From positions 1,116,001 through 1,180,000 of the forward strand of contig NZ_CP043042.1 of assembly GCF_008122265.1 (NCBI RefSeq): a stretch of DNA of 64,000 bases, in the 5' to 3' direction. Origin of the DNA: Marinobacter fonticola (lineage in GTDB: Bacteria; Pseudomonadota; Gammaproteobacteria; Pseudomonadales; Oleiphilaceae). Position numbers and translations under genes: made by a program. This document shows, piece by piece, positions 16,775-26,328 of the stretch (position 1 is the stretch's first letter; each line of letters begins with the position of its first letter). The notes below the pieces were generated by a model. The model was not told the origin of the DNA. It did not search any database and worked only from the letters and a program-made list of their open reading frames with translations.

Positions 16775-18142
16775 ATGGCTTTATTGACGCTGGGTATCAA
16801 TCATCGTACCGCGCCGCTGGAATTGCGCGAACGCGTTGCGTTCACCCCCGAGCATATGGGGGAGGCTTTCTCTGCCTTGAAGGTCGCGGCTGGCGTCAAA
16901 GAAGCCGCTATTCTCTCGACCTGTAACCGCACCGAACTCTATCTCGCCGCCGAAGACGAATGCTCTGAAACCGTGCTGCAATGGCTGGCCGGCTTCCACG
17001 GGCTGGATGTCGCCGAGCTTGCCGAAGCCTTCTATATCCACGTTAACGAAGAGGCCGTGCGTCATATCATGCGCGTGGCGGCGGGGCTGGATTCCATGGT
17101 GTTGGGAGAGCCGCAGATTTTGGGTCAGCTCAAGGAGGCCTATGCCATCTCGCGCTCGTACGGTGCCAGCGGTTCGTTGCTATCACGGTTGTTTGAGCAG
17201 AGTTTTTCGGTGGCCAAGCGGGTCCGGACTGAAACGGCTATCGGCGAGAACCCCGTATCCGTGGCTTACGCCGCGGTGAGCATGGCGCGCCACATCTTTG
17301 CTGACCTGCGTCGCAACAAGGCGCTACTGATTGGCGCCGGTCGTACCATCGAACTGGTGGCCCGTCACCTACGGGACGCCGGGGTGCCGGATATTATCGT
17401 CGCCAATCGCACCCTGGAGCGCGCCGAGAGCCTGGCCCGGGAATACAACGGTCATGGCATTTTGCTGTCGGATATTTCCGAGCATTTGGCCGGCGTGGAT
17501 ATCGTTATTGCTTCAACGGCCAGTCAGCTTCCGGTTTTGGGCAAGGGCGCTGTGGAGCGCGCGCTCAAAAAGCGCAAGCATCGGCCCTATTTTATGGTGG
17601 ATATCGCGGTCCCCCGCGATATCGAGCCGGAGGTTGCCCAGCTTGACGATGTCTATCTCTATACCGTGGACGATTTGCGCCACGTGATCGAAGAAAATAT
17701 CCGCTCCCGTGAAGGGGCTGCCCGAGAAGCCGAGCATTTAATCGAGTCAGGTGCCGAGGATTTTCTCTATCAGTTGCGCGCGTTGGATGCGGTTTCCACG
17801 CTCAAGCAGTATCGATACCGCGCCGAGCAGCTGCGCGACCAGGAAGTCGAGCGAGCGCTGAAGATGCTGCGCAATGGCGGTGATCCTGAGACACTGCTGC
17901 GCAGTCTCGGGCGTGGTCTGACCAACAAACTGTTGCACGAACCGTCGGTGCAGGTGCGCAAGGCGACTGCCGAGGGCCGGACCGAGGTAACGCACTGGCT
18001 GCGGGAGCTGCATCAGCTGGCCCCGGCCGAGACGGCAAAACCGGCGCCGGCCGACACATCGGACGCGCCAGCGAACGAGATGGAAACCGATCGCGAAGCC
18101 CCCAGCTCGCGGTATCATAAGCCTCAGTATCATGACTCTTAA
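16775..18142 (+). CDS. hemA: Glutamyl-tRNA reductase
   Basis: A 455-residue cytosolic NADPH enzyme that commits glutamyl-tRNA to tetrapyrrole synthesis. GINHRTAP (residues 7-14) and the nucleophile Cys50 in STCNRTELY are intact. The NADPH domain ([16 protein letters not shown]) and C-terminal dimerisation helices are complete. The tail beyond residue 415 is Pro/Ala-rich and low complexity, somewhat longer than the family norm. The order hemA-prfA-prmC is standard in gammaproteobacteria; 88 bp separate it from prfA. Confidence 0.96.
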   Translation: MALLTLGINHRTAPLELRERVAFTPEHMGEAFSALKVAAGVKEAAILSTCNRTELYLAAEDECSETVLQWLAGFHGLDVAELAEAFYIHVNEEAVRHIMRVAAGLDSMVLGEPQILGQLKEAYAISRSYGASGSLLSRLFEQSFSVAKRVRTETAIGENPVSVAYAAVSMARHIFADLRRNKALLIGAGRTIELVARHLRDAGVPDIIVANRTLERAESLAREYNGHGILLSDISEHLAGVDIVIASTASQLPVLGKGAVERALKKRKHRPYFMVDIAVPRDIEPEVAQLDDVYLYTVDDLRHVIEENIRSREGAAREAEHLIESGAEDFLYQLRALDAVSTLKQYRYRAEQLRDQEVERALKMLRNGGDPETLLRSLGRGLTNKLLHEPSVQVRKATAEGRTEVTHWLRELHQLAPAETAKPAPADTSDAPANEMETDREAPSSRYHKPQYHDS

Positions 18143-18230
18143 CAACATTACAAAGCCAACGCCTGAACACGCTGCCTAATTTCGGACCGCACGCCCGGCA
18201 ATGGGGCCGGTCCGCTGACCTGGAAACTGC

Positions 18231-19316
18231 ATGAAATCTTCGATCAAGAACAAACTCGATCGGCTCAATGACCGCTTCGAGGAAGTCAACGCGTTACTCA
18301 GCGACCAGTCGGTGATTGCCGACCAGGAGCGTTTTCGCGCGTTGTCCAAAGAATTCGCCGAGATTGAGCCGGTCGTGCATTGCTATCGGGCTTACCTGAA
18401 AGCCGGTGAGGACAGGACCGAGGCTCAGGAGCTGGTGCGCGACGGCGATGCCGATATGCGCGCTATGGCCGAGGAAGAGGTGGAGGCTGCCTCCGAACGG
18501 CAGGCGGCGTTGGACGAAGAACTGCAGCGTTTGATGATGCCGAAGGACCCGGATGACGGAAAAAACGCCTTCCTGGAAATTCGTGCGGGTACCGGTGGTG
18601 ACGAGGCCGCGCTGTTTGCCGGCAATCTGTTCCGTATGTACAGCCGTTTTGCCGAGAGCCGTGGCTGGCGGGTGGAAGTGATCAGCGAGAGTCCGGGTGA
18701 ACATGGCGGTTACAAGGAAATCATTTCCCGGGTGGCGGGAAACCAAGTCTATGGCGCTTTAAAATTCGAGTCCGGTGCGCACCGGGTGCAACGCGTGCCT
18801 GAAACCGAATCCCAGGGGCGTATCCATACCTCCGCCTGTACCGTCGCCGTTATGCCGGAGGCGGATGAGTCCGAAGCCATCGAGATCAGCAAGTCGGACC
18901 TGAGGGTGGACACGTTCCGCGCGTCGGGCGCTGGCGGTCAGCACGTCAACAAGACCGATTCCGCGATTCGCCTGACCCACTTGCCCACGGGCATCGTGGT
19001 GGAGTGCCAGGATGAACGCTCCCAGCACAAGAACCGCGCCAAGGCCATGAGCCTGCTGATGGCCAAGCTGCAAAGCGCCGAGACCGAGCGCCAGCAGCAA
19101 TCCGAGGCGGCCCAGCGCAAGAGTCTTGTCGGTAGTGGCGACCGTTCCGAGCGCATCCGCACCTATAATTTTCCCCAGGGCCGGGTAACCGACCACCGCA
19201 TCAATCTGACCCTTTACAAGCTGGATGAGGTGATCGCCGGCGACCTATCTTCGGTGATCGGTCCGCTTCAGCAGGAGCGTCAGGCCGAACTGCTGGCCAG
19301 CCAGGCGGATGAATAA
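18231..19316 (+). CDS. prfA: Peptide chain release factor 1
   Basis: A 361-residue release factor for UAA and UAG. The GGQ catalytic motif lies in [19 protein letters not shown] (quoted in part: GAGGQHVNK), and the stop-codon-reading PxT tripeptide is PET in [15 protein letters not shown], marking it as RF1 rather than RF2. A 7-bp inverted repeat (18183-18189 with 18208-18214) lies in the leader. Its stop overlaps the prmC start by 8 bp, so the release factor and its methylase are co-translated. Confidence 0.97.
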   Translation: MKSSIKNKLDRLNDRFEEVNALLSDQSVIADQERFRALSKEFAEIEPVVHCYRAYLKAGEDRTEAQELVRDGDADMRAMAEEEVEAASERQAALDEELQRLMMPKDPDDGKNAFLEIRAGTGGDEAALFAGNLFRMYSRFAESRGWRVEVISESPGEHGGYKEIISRVAGNQVYGALKFESGAHRVQRVPETESQGRIHTSACTVAVMPEADESEAIEISKSDLRVDTFRASGAGGQHVNKTDSAIRLTHLPTGIVVECQDERSQHKNRAKAMSLLMAKLQSAETERQQQSEAAQRKSLVGSGDRSERIRTYNFPQGRVTDHRINLTLYKLDEVIAGDLSSVIGPLQQERQAELLASQADE

Positions 19317-20181
19317 AACCCGCTCGACCGTTGTCGGTGCCTTGGCCGATGCCGCGGCCAGGATTGGCGGAGACAGCCCGAGGCTGGATGCCGAGTTGCT
19401 GTTGGCGGCTGTGCTGGATCGTACGACAACGTGGTTCAGGACCTGGCCGGACCACGTTATCGATATGCGCGATATGGACGCCTTCGAACGCTTGGTCGCG
19501 CAGCGCGTTGCAGGCCGTCCGGTAGCGCATCTTCTCGAGCATCAGGGTTTTTGGCGTTTTTCGCTTCAGGTCAGTGAGCATACCCTTATTCCGCGTCCGG
19601 ATACCGAGTGCTTGGTCGAGGCCGCGCTCGAACTGCCTCTCCCGGCTGCGGCAAGGGTGCTCGACCTGGGCACCGGCACTGGCGCCATTGCCCTGGCGTT
19701 GGCCAGCGAACGGCCGGATTGGGCGATTATTGCGACGGATGCCGTCGAAGACGCCGTCTTGCTGGCCCGGGGCAATGCGAAGCGTCTCGCGCTGCCTGTA
19801 ACGGTCCGCAAGAGTGATTGGTTTCGGGATTTGACGCCTTCCCGCTTCGATCTCATTGTGAGTAATCCCCCCTACATCGCCGAGCATGATCGTCATTTGG
19901 GGGAAGGCGATGTGCGCTTCGAACCGGCGTCAGCGCTGGTGTCCGGTGTCGATGGTCTGGATGCTATTCGCGAGATCGCCGCCCAAGCGCCGGATTGGCT
20001 GGCTGGCGGGGGATGGTTGATGGTTGAACACGGCTATGAGCAGGGGGAGCCAGTAAGGCACTTGTTCAACAAGGCCGGATTCCACGCAGTGGAAACGCGC
20101 CAGGATTACGGGCGTAACGATCGGTTTACCCTGGGCCGAAGGCCAGCGGAAGAAAAGGCAAACGGGAGAGACGGATGCTGA
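19309..20181 (+). CDS. prmC: Release factor glutamine methyltransferase PrmC
   Basis: A 290-residue SAM-dependent enzyme that methylates the GGQ glutamine of release factors. An N-terminal helical domain is followed by the methyltransferase core: [15 protein letters not shown] (motif I) and [10 protein letters not shown] (NPPY catalytic motif). It overlaps prfA upstream by 8 bp and moeB downstream by 7 bp, so the three genes form one tightly coupled unit. Confidence 0.96.
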   Translation: MNKTRSTVVGALADAAARIGGDSPRLDAELLLAAVLDRTTTWFRTWPDHVIDMRDMDAFERLVAQRVAGRPVAHLLEHQGFWRFSLQVSEHTLIPRPDTECLVEAALELPLPAAARVLDLGTGTGAIALALASERPDWAIIATDAVEDAVLLARGNAKRLALPVTVRKSDWFRDLTPSRFDLIVSNPPYIAEHDRHLGEGDVRFEPASALVSGVDGLDAIREIAAQAPDWLAGGGWLMVEHGYEQGEPVRHLFNKAGFHAVETRQDYGRNDRFTLGRRPAEEKANGRDGC

Positions 20182-20921
20182 ATGACGACGAGTTGATGCG
20201 CTACAGCCGCCAGTTGCTCCTGCCGCAACTGGACGTGCAGGGGCAGCTTAGCCTGAAGGGCAGTCAGGTGCTGATAGTCGGTGCCGGTGGATTAGGTTGT
20301 CCGGTGGCCTTGTATTTGGGCGGCGCCGGTGTCGGCCGCTTGGTGATTGCGGATGACGACCGGGTCGAACTGCCGAACCTTCAGCGCCAGGTGGCCTTTC
20401 GCCAGTCGGATCTGGACAAGGCCAAGGCGGAGTGCCTGGCGGATCAGGTGCGTGCCATGAATCCTGACATCCATGTCGAAGCGTTGACCTGCCGGCTCGC
20501 CGGTGAAGCGCTGAGCGAGCAGGTACAGGCGGCGGATGTAGTGGTCGATTGCACGGATAACTTCAGCACCCGGTTCGCCATTAACCGGGGCTGCGTCAAG
20601 GCGGGCGTACCGCTGGTTTCCGGTGCTGCCATTCGTGGAGAGGGCCAGGTCAGCGTGTTCGATACCCGGCAAACAGAAGGCCCGTGCTACCAGTGTCTTT
20701 ATCCGGAAACGGGCAATGAGGAACTGAGTTGCTCGGAGGCTGGTGTCATTGGCCCCCTCGTGGGGCTGATCGGCGCTTGTCAGGCGATGGAGACGATCAA
20801 GGTTATCACCGGTATCGGCAAATCCTTGACCGGCCGGTTGCTGCTGCTCGATGCCTGGCGGATGGACTGGCGTGAAATGAAGCTGGCTCGTGATCCGGCT
20901 TGCCCCATTTGCGGTGAGTGA
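20175..20921 (+). CDS. moeB: MoeB/ThiF/HesA-family adenylyltransferase
   Basis: A 248-residue E1-like enzyme that adenylates the C-terminus of a small sulfur carrier such as MoaD or ThiS. The nucleotide loop GAGGLGCPVALYLGGAGVG, acidic strand end IADDDRVELPNLQRQ and paired zinc cysteines (CYQCLYPE, and CPICGE at the C-terminus) are present. Length and the position after prmC fit MoeB (molybdopterin synthase activation), but ThiF is a close alternative. If MoeB, it links to the nitrate transporter downstream, since nitrate reductase needs molybdopterin. Confidence 0.88.
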   Translation: MLNDDELMRYSRQLLLPQLDVQGQLSLKGSQVLIVGAGGLGCPVALYLGGAGVGRLVIADDDRVELPNLQRQVAFRQSDLDKAKAECLADQVRAMNPDIHVEALTCRLAGEALSEQVQAADVVVDCTDNFSTRFAINRGCVKAGVPLVSGAAIRGEGQVSVFDTRQTEGPCYQCLYPETGNEELSCSEAGVIGPLVGLIGACQAMETIKVITGIGKSLTGRLLLLDAWRMDWREMKLARDPACPICGE

Positions 20922-20997
20922 TCTGTCGCTGGGCCGGCAGTGTCCGTGATGCGTCTTCTGCGCCACGGCAGTTCTCTGCTCGCGCTAGATCTTCTTC

Positions 20998-21027
20998 TTA
21001 TTCGCTAACCTTTTATTCGCTAACCTT
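20998..21027. repeat. Perfect tandem duplication of a 15-bp unit
   Basis: TTATTCGCTAACCTT occurs twice back to back (20998-21012 and 21013-21027). Confidence 0.9.
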
Positions 21028-21036
21028 GCCCCGAAA

Positions 21037-21053
21037 TGCACTTCGACGACGCA
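21037..21053. promoter_or_regulatory. NtrC-like binding site 1
   Basis: TGCACTTCGACGACGCA fits the TGCAC-N7-GTGCA dyad, with a perfect left half and one mismatch (ACGCA) in the right. It lies about 113 bp upstream of the sigma-54 element. Confidence 0.45.
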
Positions 21054-21067
21054 TGCCGGGGCATCGG

Positions 21068-21084
21068 TGCCTGTCCCTGGTGCG
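21068..21084. promoter_or_regulatory. NtrC-like binding site 2
   Basis: TGCCTGTCCCTGGTGCG has a strong right half (TGGTGC) and a weaker left half. Its centre is 31 bp from site 1, about three helical turns, the spacing expected for cooperating enhancer dimers. Confidence 0.45.
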
Positions 21085-21149
21085 AATATGAGCTGTGCTA
21101 TCCACGTAAACACCCTTCAAAACCCGCTGTTGCGCCGAAATAGGGCAGG

Positions 21150-21165
21150 TGGTACGTGGTTTGCT
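21150..21165 (+). promoter_or_regulatory. Sigma-54 (RpoN) promoter of the nitrate transporter operon
   Basis: TGGTACGTGGTTTGCT matches the -24/-12 consensus (TGGCACG-N4-TTGCT) with one change, and the GG and GC dinucleotides are exactly 10 bp apart. Transcription would start near 21176, giving a leader of about 230 nt. Confidence 0.65.
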
Positions 21166-21405
21166 TATCCTTCCTTGTATTTCCACTCCGGGAAAGGCTG
21201 CCGGCAAAGGCGTCGCTGCTGAGGGGTGTTGCAATCATCTGTTACGACAGGCCTGCAATATTCCCTGGAATGAGCGACGTCGAGCCTGGTTCTGCCAGCC
21301 GCCCGACCCGATGCTTTCTCGCTTAAGCGATTTCGAATAGCACTCGTTCCAACCAGCAAGGCAGTCTGCCCGAGGTCATCCACGCTTCTGGTTCAAGGCA
21401 GGTGT

Positions 21406-22875
21406 ATGTCGGATCGTTCCTTTCAGTTCTTTTCGTTCCGGGACAGGTTCCGGATTCTCCATTTCAGCTGGGTCGCCTTCTTTATCACCTTTCTGGTGTG
21501 GTTCAACCATGCGCCGTTGATGGCCGCCATTCGCGAGCAGTTCGGCCTTACTACATCCGAGGTCAATACACTGCTGCTGCTGAACGTTGCATTGACGATC
21601 CCGGCGCGCATTCTCATCGGGATGCTCGTCGACGCATTGGGCCCCAAGCGGGTCTATGCGCTGGTGCTTGTCCTGTCCGGTTTGATCTGTATCGGATTTT
21701 CACTGGCCCAGTCCTTCGAGCAGTTGGCCCTGAGCCGCTTCCTGCTCGGTTTTGTGGGCGCGGGCTTCGTCGTGGGTATCCGCCTGATCAGCGAATGGTT
21801 TCCGGCTCGGGAGTTGGGTCTGGCCGAAGGCATCTACGGCGGCTGGGGCAATTTTGGTGCGGCATTCGCCGGCCTCTCCCTGCCGGCCCTGGGGCTTTTC
21901 TTTGGCGGGGACGACGGCTGGCGATACGCCGTGGGGTCCACGGGCGTGATTGCCATCGTCTACTCGGCTGTGTTCTATCTGGGGGTGAGCGATACGCCCA
22001 AGGGATCCACCTACTTCAAGCCTAAAAAGGGCGGGGCAATGGAGGTTACCAGTAAGGGGGATTTTGTTCTCTACGTGATCATGAACCTGCCGCTGTTCCT
22101 GGCCATGGGGCTTATAGCCTGGCAATTGGGTCCGCAAAAGCTGGGACTGCTGGAGGCAGCGACCACACGCGTCATCTATGCGGTTATCGTGGTGATGTTC
22201 GCATTTCAGATATTACGCATCTGGCAGGTCAACGGTCATGTCTTCCGCGAACCCGTGCCGGCTTTCGATCGTTATTCCTTCAAGCAGGTTGCGTTGCTGA
22301 ATCTGGTCTATATGGCCAGCTTCGGCTCAGAACTGGCGGTGGTGTCCATGCTGCCGCTGTACTTTCTCGATACCTTCGCTATATCGCCGGTGCTGGCGGG
22401 TATGCTCGGTGGCAGTTTTGCTTTGATGAACCTGTTTGGCCGTCCGGGTGGCGGCTACCTGGCCGACCGTTTTGGTCGCAAACTGATCACCCTGTTGATG
22501 CTCGCCGGTATTAGCATCGGGTACCTGTGCATGGGGCAGATCGATAGCAGTTGGTCGTTGCCGATGGCGGTGGCGCTGGTGTTGTTCTGCTCGGTTTTTG
22601 TGCAAGGCGGGTGCGGTGCCGTCTACGCCTCGGTACCGCTGGTCAAGCGCCGCCTGACGGGGCAGGTCGCCGGTATGGCCGGTGCATACGGTAACGTAGG
22701 CGGGGTCGTCTTCCTGGTGGTTTTGGCGATGGTGTCGCCGGAAATCTTTTTCTTCGTGCTGGGTGGCGTGGCACTAGCGATTCTGGCGTTGGTTGCGGTC
22801 TTTATGGATGAGCCCAGCCCGCAGACCAGCGAAGTGATGCCGGACGGTTCGGTGCGGATGATCGAGGTGCCATGA
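21406..22875 (+). CDS. nasA: Nitrate/nitrite transporter, NarK/NasA family (MFS)
   Basis: A 489-residue 12-helix major facilitator protein of the nitrate/nitrite porter family. Both nitrate signature segments are recognisable: GGWGNFGAAFAG in helix 5 and AGAYGNVGGVVF in helix 11. The substrate arginine regions ARILIGMLVDALGPKR and GRPGGGYLADRFGRK are the MFS loop motifs. The upstream sigma-54 promoter and NtrC-like sites argue for an assimilatory, nitrogen-limited role (NasA-like) rather than respiratory NarK. Its stop overlaps the kinase/phosphatase start as ATGA, so the two are co-translated. No nitrate or nitrite reductase gene is in the window. Confidence 0.9.
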   Translation: MSDRSFQFFSFRDRFRILHFSWVAFFITFLVWFNHAPLMAAIREQFGLTTSEVNTLLLLNVALTIPARILIGMLVDALGPKRVYALVLVLSGLICIGFSLAQSFEQLALSRFLLGFVGAGFVVGIRLISEWFPARELGLAEGIYGGWGNFGAAFAGLSLPALGLFFGGDDGWRYAVGSTGVIAIVYSAVFYLGVSDTPKGSTYFKPKKGGAMEVTSKGDFVLYVIMNLPLFLAMGLIAWQLGPQKLGLLEAATTRVIYAVIVVMFAFQILRIWQVNGHVFREPVPAFDRYSFKQVALLNLVYMASFGSELAVVSMLPLYFLDTFAISPVLAGMLGGSFALMNLFGRPGGGYLADRFGRKLITLLMLAGISIGYLCMGQIDSSWSLPMAVALVLFCSVFVQGGCGAVYASVPLVKRRLTGQVAGMAGAYGNVGGVVFLVVLAMVSPEIFFFVLGGVALAILALVAVFMDEPSPQTSEVMPDGSVRMIEVP

Positions 22876-24578
22876 GCGGCCGCCTCTCCCTGCGTCTGGG
22901 CCAGTTCAGCAGTGCCGGGCGCAAGCCGGAAAACCAGGACAGCCTGGGGGCGCGTTACCCCAAGGGTGAGGCGCTGGCGCTCAAGGGCGTGGCGGTTGTT
23001 ATTGCCGATGGCGTGAGCGCCTCCCAGGCCGGTCGCGAGGCGGCCGAGTCCTGCGTCAAAGGTTTTTTGCACGATTACTACAGCACGCCGGATTCCTGGA
23101 GTGTAGAAACCTCGGCCAGCCGCGTGCTCGGCGCCCTCAACCGCTGGCTGCATGGCAAAGGTCAGGCCCGCCACGGCGGCGCTCAGGGCATGGTATGCAC
23201 CTTCAGCGGACTGGTCATCAAGAATAACCGGGCCTATGTCTTCCACGTGGGAGACAGCCGGGTTTATCTGCTGCGTAGTGGCAACCTGGAACGGTTGACC
23301 CAGGATCATCATGTGATGGTCGGGGCTGATCGTCAGGCCCTCGCCCGGGCCATGGGTGTAGAGATCAATGTGGAGATTGACGTGTCTCGGGCCGGACTTG
23401 AACCGGGCGACCGGCTGATACTTACCACCGACGGGGTACACGGCTATCTCAGCGTCGCGGAGATAATCGAGGGCGCGCAAATTGACGACCCCGAGATTGC
23501 GGCCGAATGGCTGGTCACTCACGCGCTGGAAAGTGGCAGCCCGGACAACCTCAGCGCTCAGGTCGTGGCCGTCGACCACCTGCCGGCGCAGGACCTGGAA
23601 TCCCATTACGAGCGCCTGAGTGCACTGCCTTTCCCGCCGCCGCTGCAGCCGGGCCAGTCGCTTGACGGTTACCGGATTATCCGGGAAATTCATGCCAGCC
23701 GGCGAACCCAGGTGTATCTGGCATCGCCGGATAACGGTGAGGCGCTGGTCGTGATGAAGACGCCATCGCCCAATTTTGTAGACGATCCGGGCTATATTGA
23801 TCGATTCATGACTGAGTCTTGGGTCGCGCGCCGGGTCAGTAATCCTCACGTGGTGAAATTCCTCGATCCGCCGGAAAACCGTCAGTGCCTCTATTGCCTG
23901 ACCGAATTCGTCGACGGCCCGACCCTGCGCGAGTGGATGAACGACCATCCGCTACCGGAGCCGGCGGATGTGCGGCGCCTGGTACGCCAGATCGTCGCGG
24001 GCGTACGGGCGCTGCATCGGCTGGAGATGATTCATCAGGATCTGAAGCCTGAAAACGTCGTGATCGACCGGGATGGCACGGTGAAAATCATCGATTTGGG
24101 CGCCGTGCGTATTCGCGGTATCGAGCAGATCGACGTGCCCTGGGAGGATAACGGCTACCACGGAACGGCGCGCTATGCCGCACCTGAATGCCTGGAAGGG
24201 GACCGCGCGACACCGGCGTCTGACCGCTATTCCCTGGGCGTCATGACGTACGAGCTGCTTACCGGGCGTTTGCCCTATAGCCGGGAGCCCAAACCGTCCG
24301 TGCGCTCGCGACTGCGCTACCGCAGTGCCCGCGAAGTGAATCCGGATTTGCCCAAGTGGCTGGATGCCTGCCTGGAAAAAGCGGTGGCGCTCAATCCCCG
24401 GGACCGCTACGCCGCCTTGTCCGAATTCCTGCACGACCTGGAACATCCTAACCCGAAGCTGCTGCCATCCGACGCCCCGCCGTTGATGGAACGGGTGCCA
24501 ACGGAAAACTGGCCAGTCATCGCCGTGGTTTCGCTGCTGCTTAACGCCGTTCTGTTGTTCTGGATATTGATGGTGTGA
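22872..24578 (+). CDS. Bifunctional PP2C phosphatase / serine-threonine protein kinase, membrane-anchored
   Basis: A 568-residue fusion. Residues ~1-245 form a PP2C-type phosphatase (KPENQDSLGAR, VVIADGVSASQAG, FHVGDSRVYLLR, LTTDGVHGYL, GSPDNLSAQVV hold the metal-binding aspartates). Residues ~260-520 form a Hanks-type kinase: VVMKTPSP supplies the ATP lysine, HQDLKPENVVID the catalytic loop (Gln replaces the usual Arg of HRD), DLG replaces DFG, and GTARYAAPECL the activation segment. The glycine loop is poor. A single C-terminal helix (VIAVVSLLLNAVLLFWILMV) anchors it in the inner membrane with both domains cytosolic. It is ATGA-coupled to the nitrate transporter, as in other nitrate-assimilation loci I recall; its target is unknown. 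Confidence 0.92.
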   Translation: MSGRLSLRLGQFSSAGRKPENQDSLGARYPKGEALALKGVAVVIADGVSASQAGREAAESCVKGFLHDYYSTPDSWSVETSASRVLGALNRWLHGKGQARHGGAQGMVCTFSGLVIKNNRAYVFHVGDSRVYLLRSGNLERLTQDHHVMVGADRQALARAMGVEINVEIDVSRAGLEPGDRLILTTDGVHGYLSVAEIIEGAQIDDPEIAAEWLVTHALESGSPDNLSAQVVAVDHLPAQDLESHYERLSALPFPPPLQPGQSLDGYRIIREIHASRRTQVYLASPDNGEALVVMKTPSPNFVDDPGYIDRFMTESWVARRVSNPHVVKFLDPPENRQCLYCLTEFVDGPTLREWMNDHPLPEPADVRRLVRQIVAGVRALHRLEMIHQDLKPENVVIDRDGTVKIIDLGAVRIRGIEQIDVPWEDNGYHGTARYAAPECLEGDRATPASDRYSLGVMTYELLTGRLPYSREPKPSVRSRLRYRSAREVNPDLPKWLDACLEKAVALNPRDRYAALSEFLHDLEHPNPKLLPSDAPPLMERVPTENWPVIAVVSLLLNAVLLFWILMV

Positions 24579-24594
24579 GCGGTTGACCTTCGGC

Positions 24595-25995
24595 CTATTT
24601 CTTCAGGGCCTGAAAGCGGGCGATAGCCTCCTTGCGACTTTCCTTGAGGTCGACAATAGGGTGGACATAGCCTTTGGGCACGGTGCCGCCGGCAGCCGGG
24701 TTGTGGATGCGCTTGTTGTCCAGATCGCGTAACTCGGGCACATAGCGGCGAATGAAATCCCCCTGTGGATCGAAGCGCTCACTCTGGGTCATCGGGTTGA
24801 AAACGCGGAAGTAGGGCGCCGCATCGGTCCCCGTCGAGGCGCTCCACTGCCAACCGCCGTTGTTCGAGGCGAGAAAGCCGTCCACCAGGTTTTGCATGAA
24901 GTAGGCTTCGCCCAGACGCCAGTCGAGAAACAGATTCTTCGACAGAAACATCGCTGTCACCATCCGTAGGCGATTATGCATCCACCCGGTCTGGTTGAGC
25001 TGACGCATGGCGGCGTCCAGCAACGGTACGCCCGTACGTCCGTCTTTCCAGGCTTGCAGGCTATCGCCCGGATCGTTCCAGGTCAGATCTTCCGTTTCGG
25101 GCTTGAACGCCCGGTGCATGCTCACCCGTGGATAGTGATAAAGGATATTGACGTAAAAGTCGCGCCAGCAGATTTCATTCAGCCAGGTGCGAATGCCTGT
25201 GGCTTCCGGGTTGTCGCGCAGGGCTTCCCGGCCTGCCTGCAAGCATTGCCGCCCGGACAGTATCCCGCTGGCCAGGTAAGGCGACAGCAGGCTGGTGCCG
25301 TTCACCGACGGGAAGTCCCGGTCTTCCTTATACCGGTCCGCTCGCTCGTCGAGGAAGTCACTCAGAGCATCGTGGGCCGCATCTTCGCCGGTTCTGACCC
25401 ACTGCGATGGCGCTTCGGCGAAGGGCGATGGTGTCGACGCCCGCGCCGGTGCTTTGATTTTGGGTCCCTGGGGGGAGGGAATCGCCAGACTTTGCGGATT
25501 TGCTTTCTCCACCCAGTCCCACCAACTGCGCGAAAAGGGCGTGAACACCGAATAGGGCTGATCCTGCTGCGTTAGGACCGTGCCCACCGGCGCGACAGTC
25601 TGGTCCCGGTACTTGTGCAGGACTACGTTGTGTTTCTCGAGGCGCTGGTAAGCGCTTTTATCCCGCCGGCGTTCGTTGACGCCATACTCCTCATTGATAT
25701 GGACGGCACTAACCTTGCGTTCCTGAGTCAGCTTCTCCAGGACGTCGAGGCTGTCACTGAATCGATCGGCTTGCAGGATATGCAAGGGCATACCCAGAGT
25801 GGCCAGTTTGCGTCCCAGGTCTTCCACGTGATTCAAGACCAGATTGACCCGGGACGGCGACCAATCGTGCGCCTGCCATTGGCCGGGCGTGAGGATAAAG
25901 CAGGCTTCCACTGTGTCGTCTTCGCTGCAGGCGGCGACCAGGGCCGGGTTGTCGGCGACACGCAGATCATTGCGGAACCAGATCAGTTGGGGCAT
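24595..25995 (-). CDS. phrB: Deoxyribodipyrimidine photolyase (class I)
   Basis: A 466-residue light-driven repair enzyme that splits cyclobutane pyrimidine dimers using FADH and an antenna cofactor. The N-terminal Rossmann domain begins LIWFRNDLRVADNPAL. The C-terminal FAD domain has LNEICWRDFYVNILYHYP, TGWMHNRLRMVTAMFLSKNL and SNNGGWQWSASTGTDAAPYF (all quoted in short parts of the signature). The last block contains the electron-transfer tryptophans and the ASTGTD class signature. It is convergent with the kinase/phosphatase gene. No LexA-like site was seen upstream. Confidence 0.96.
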   Translation of the reverse strand: MPQLIWFRNDLRVADNPALVAACSEDDTVEACFILTPGQWQAHDWSPSRVNLVLNHVEDLGRKLATLGMPLHILQADRFSDSLDVLEKLTQERKVSAVHINEEYGVNERRRDKSAYQRLEKHNVVLHKYRDQTVAPVGTVLTQQDQPYSVFTPFSRSWWDWVEKANPQSLAIPSPQGPKIKAPARASTPSPFAEAPSQWVRTGEDAAHDALSDFLDERADRYKEDRDFPSVNGTSLLSPYLASGILSGRQCLQAGREALRDNPEATGIRTWLNEICWRDFYVNILYHYPRVSMHRAFKPETEDLTWNDPGDSLQAWKDGRTGVPLLDAAMRQLNQTGWMHNRLRMVTAMFLSKNLFLDWRLGEAYFMQNLVDGFLASNNGGWQWSASTGTDAAPYFRVFNPMTQSERFDPQGDFIRRYVPELRDLDNKRIHNPAAGGTVPKGYVHPIVDLKESRKEAIARFQALKK

Positions 25996-26328
25996 GAGGT
26001 GTCCTCGATGGGCTGCAGGGTGATTTAGCCGGTTATTCGCTGCAACCGTCGCTTTGGATTATAGTGAAATGAAATTATTGGCTTTTTGCACCGTACCCGA
26101 TGCGGATTAATGCTTACTTGTGTCTGTGCTGCTTACAGTCTAAATAGTGCTCACAGACGACGGTGCTCACAGACAACGATGCTCACAGACAACAGCGCTT
26201 GCAGTCAGCCTGTCGCTCGCACTAAACACAGTACTTACCGGCAACGTAATGCGCTGTATCTTGCAGAGGGCCGGCAGCATCCGGCACTCTTTGTTTTCCA
26301 TCCCGAAAATAGGCAGTAACAGGAAGTC
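25996..26328. other. Intergenic region with 16-bp tandem array
   Basis: 333 bp without a gene between divergent phrB and the DUF432 gene. The middle is taken by a tandem array (26147-26194) with related but decayed words on both sides (TGTGCTGCTTACAGTC before, GCGCTTGCAGTCAGCC after). Confidence 0.6.
26147..26194. repeat. Tandem array of three 16-bp units
   Basis: GTGCTCACAGACGACG, GTGCTCACAGACAACG and ATGCTCACAGACAACA are contiguous and differ at one or two bases each. A fourth, decayed unit follows. The array lies 135 bp upstream of the DUF432 gene. Confidence 0.88.

Larger units (their letters stand above)
20922..21405. other. Long regulatory region upstream of the nitrate transporter
   Basis: 484 bp without a gene. 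It holds a perfect 15-bp tandem duplication (20998-21027), two NtrC-like sites, a sigma-54 promoter, and a predicted ~230-nt mRNA leader containing a two-part stem (TTGCA 21228-21232 with TGCAA 21256-21260, enclosing CTGT-TACG-ACAG). The leader length suggests extra post-initiation control, for example by a NasT-type antiterminator; this is inference. Confidence 0.5.

Noticed and set aside
22623..23948. 441-codon open frame on the minus strand
   Set aside because: Antisense to the transporter and PP2C/kinase genes, with a low-complexity translation and no family resemblance.
26147..26194. Possible CRISPR array
   Set aside because: Units are contiguous 16-mers without spacers, and no cas gene is present.
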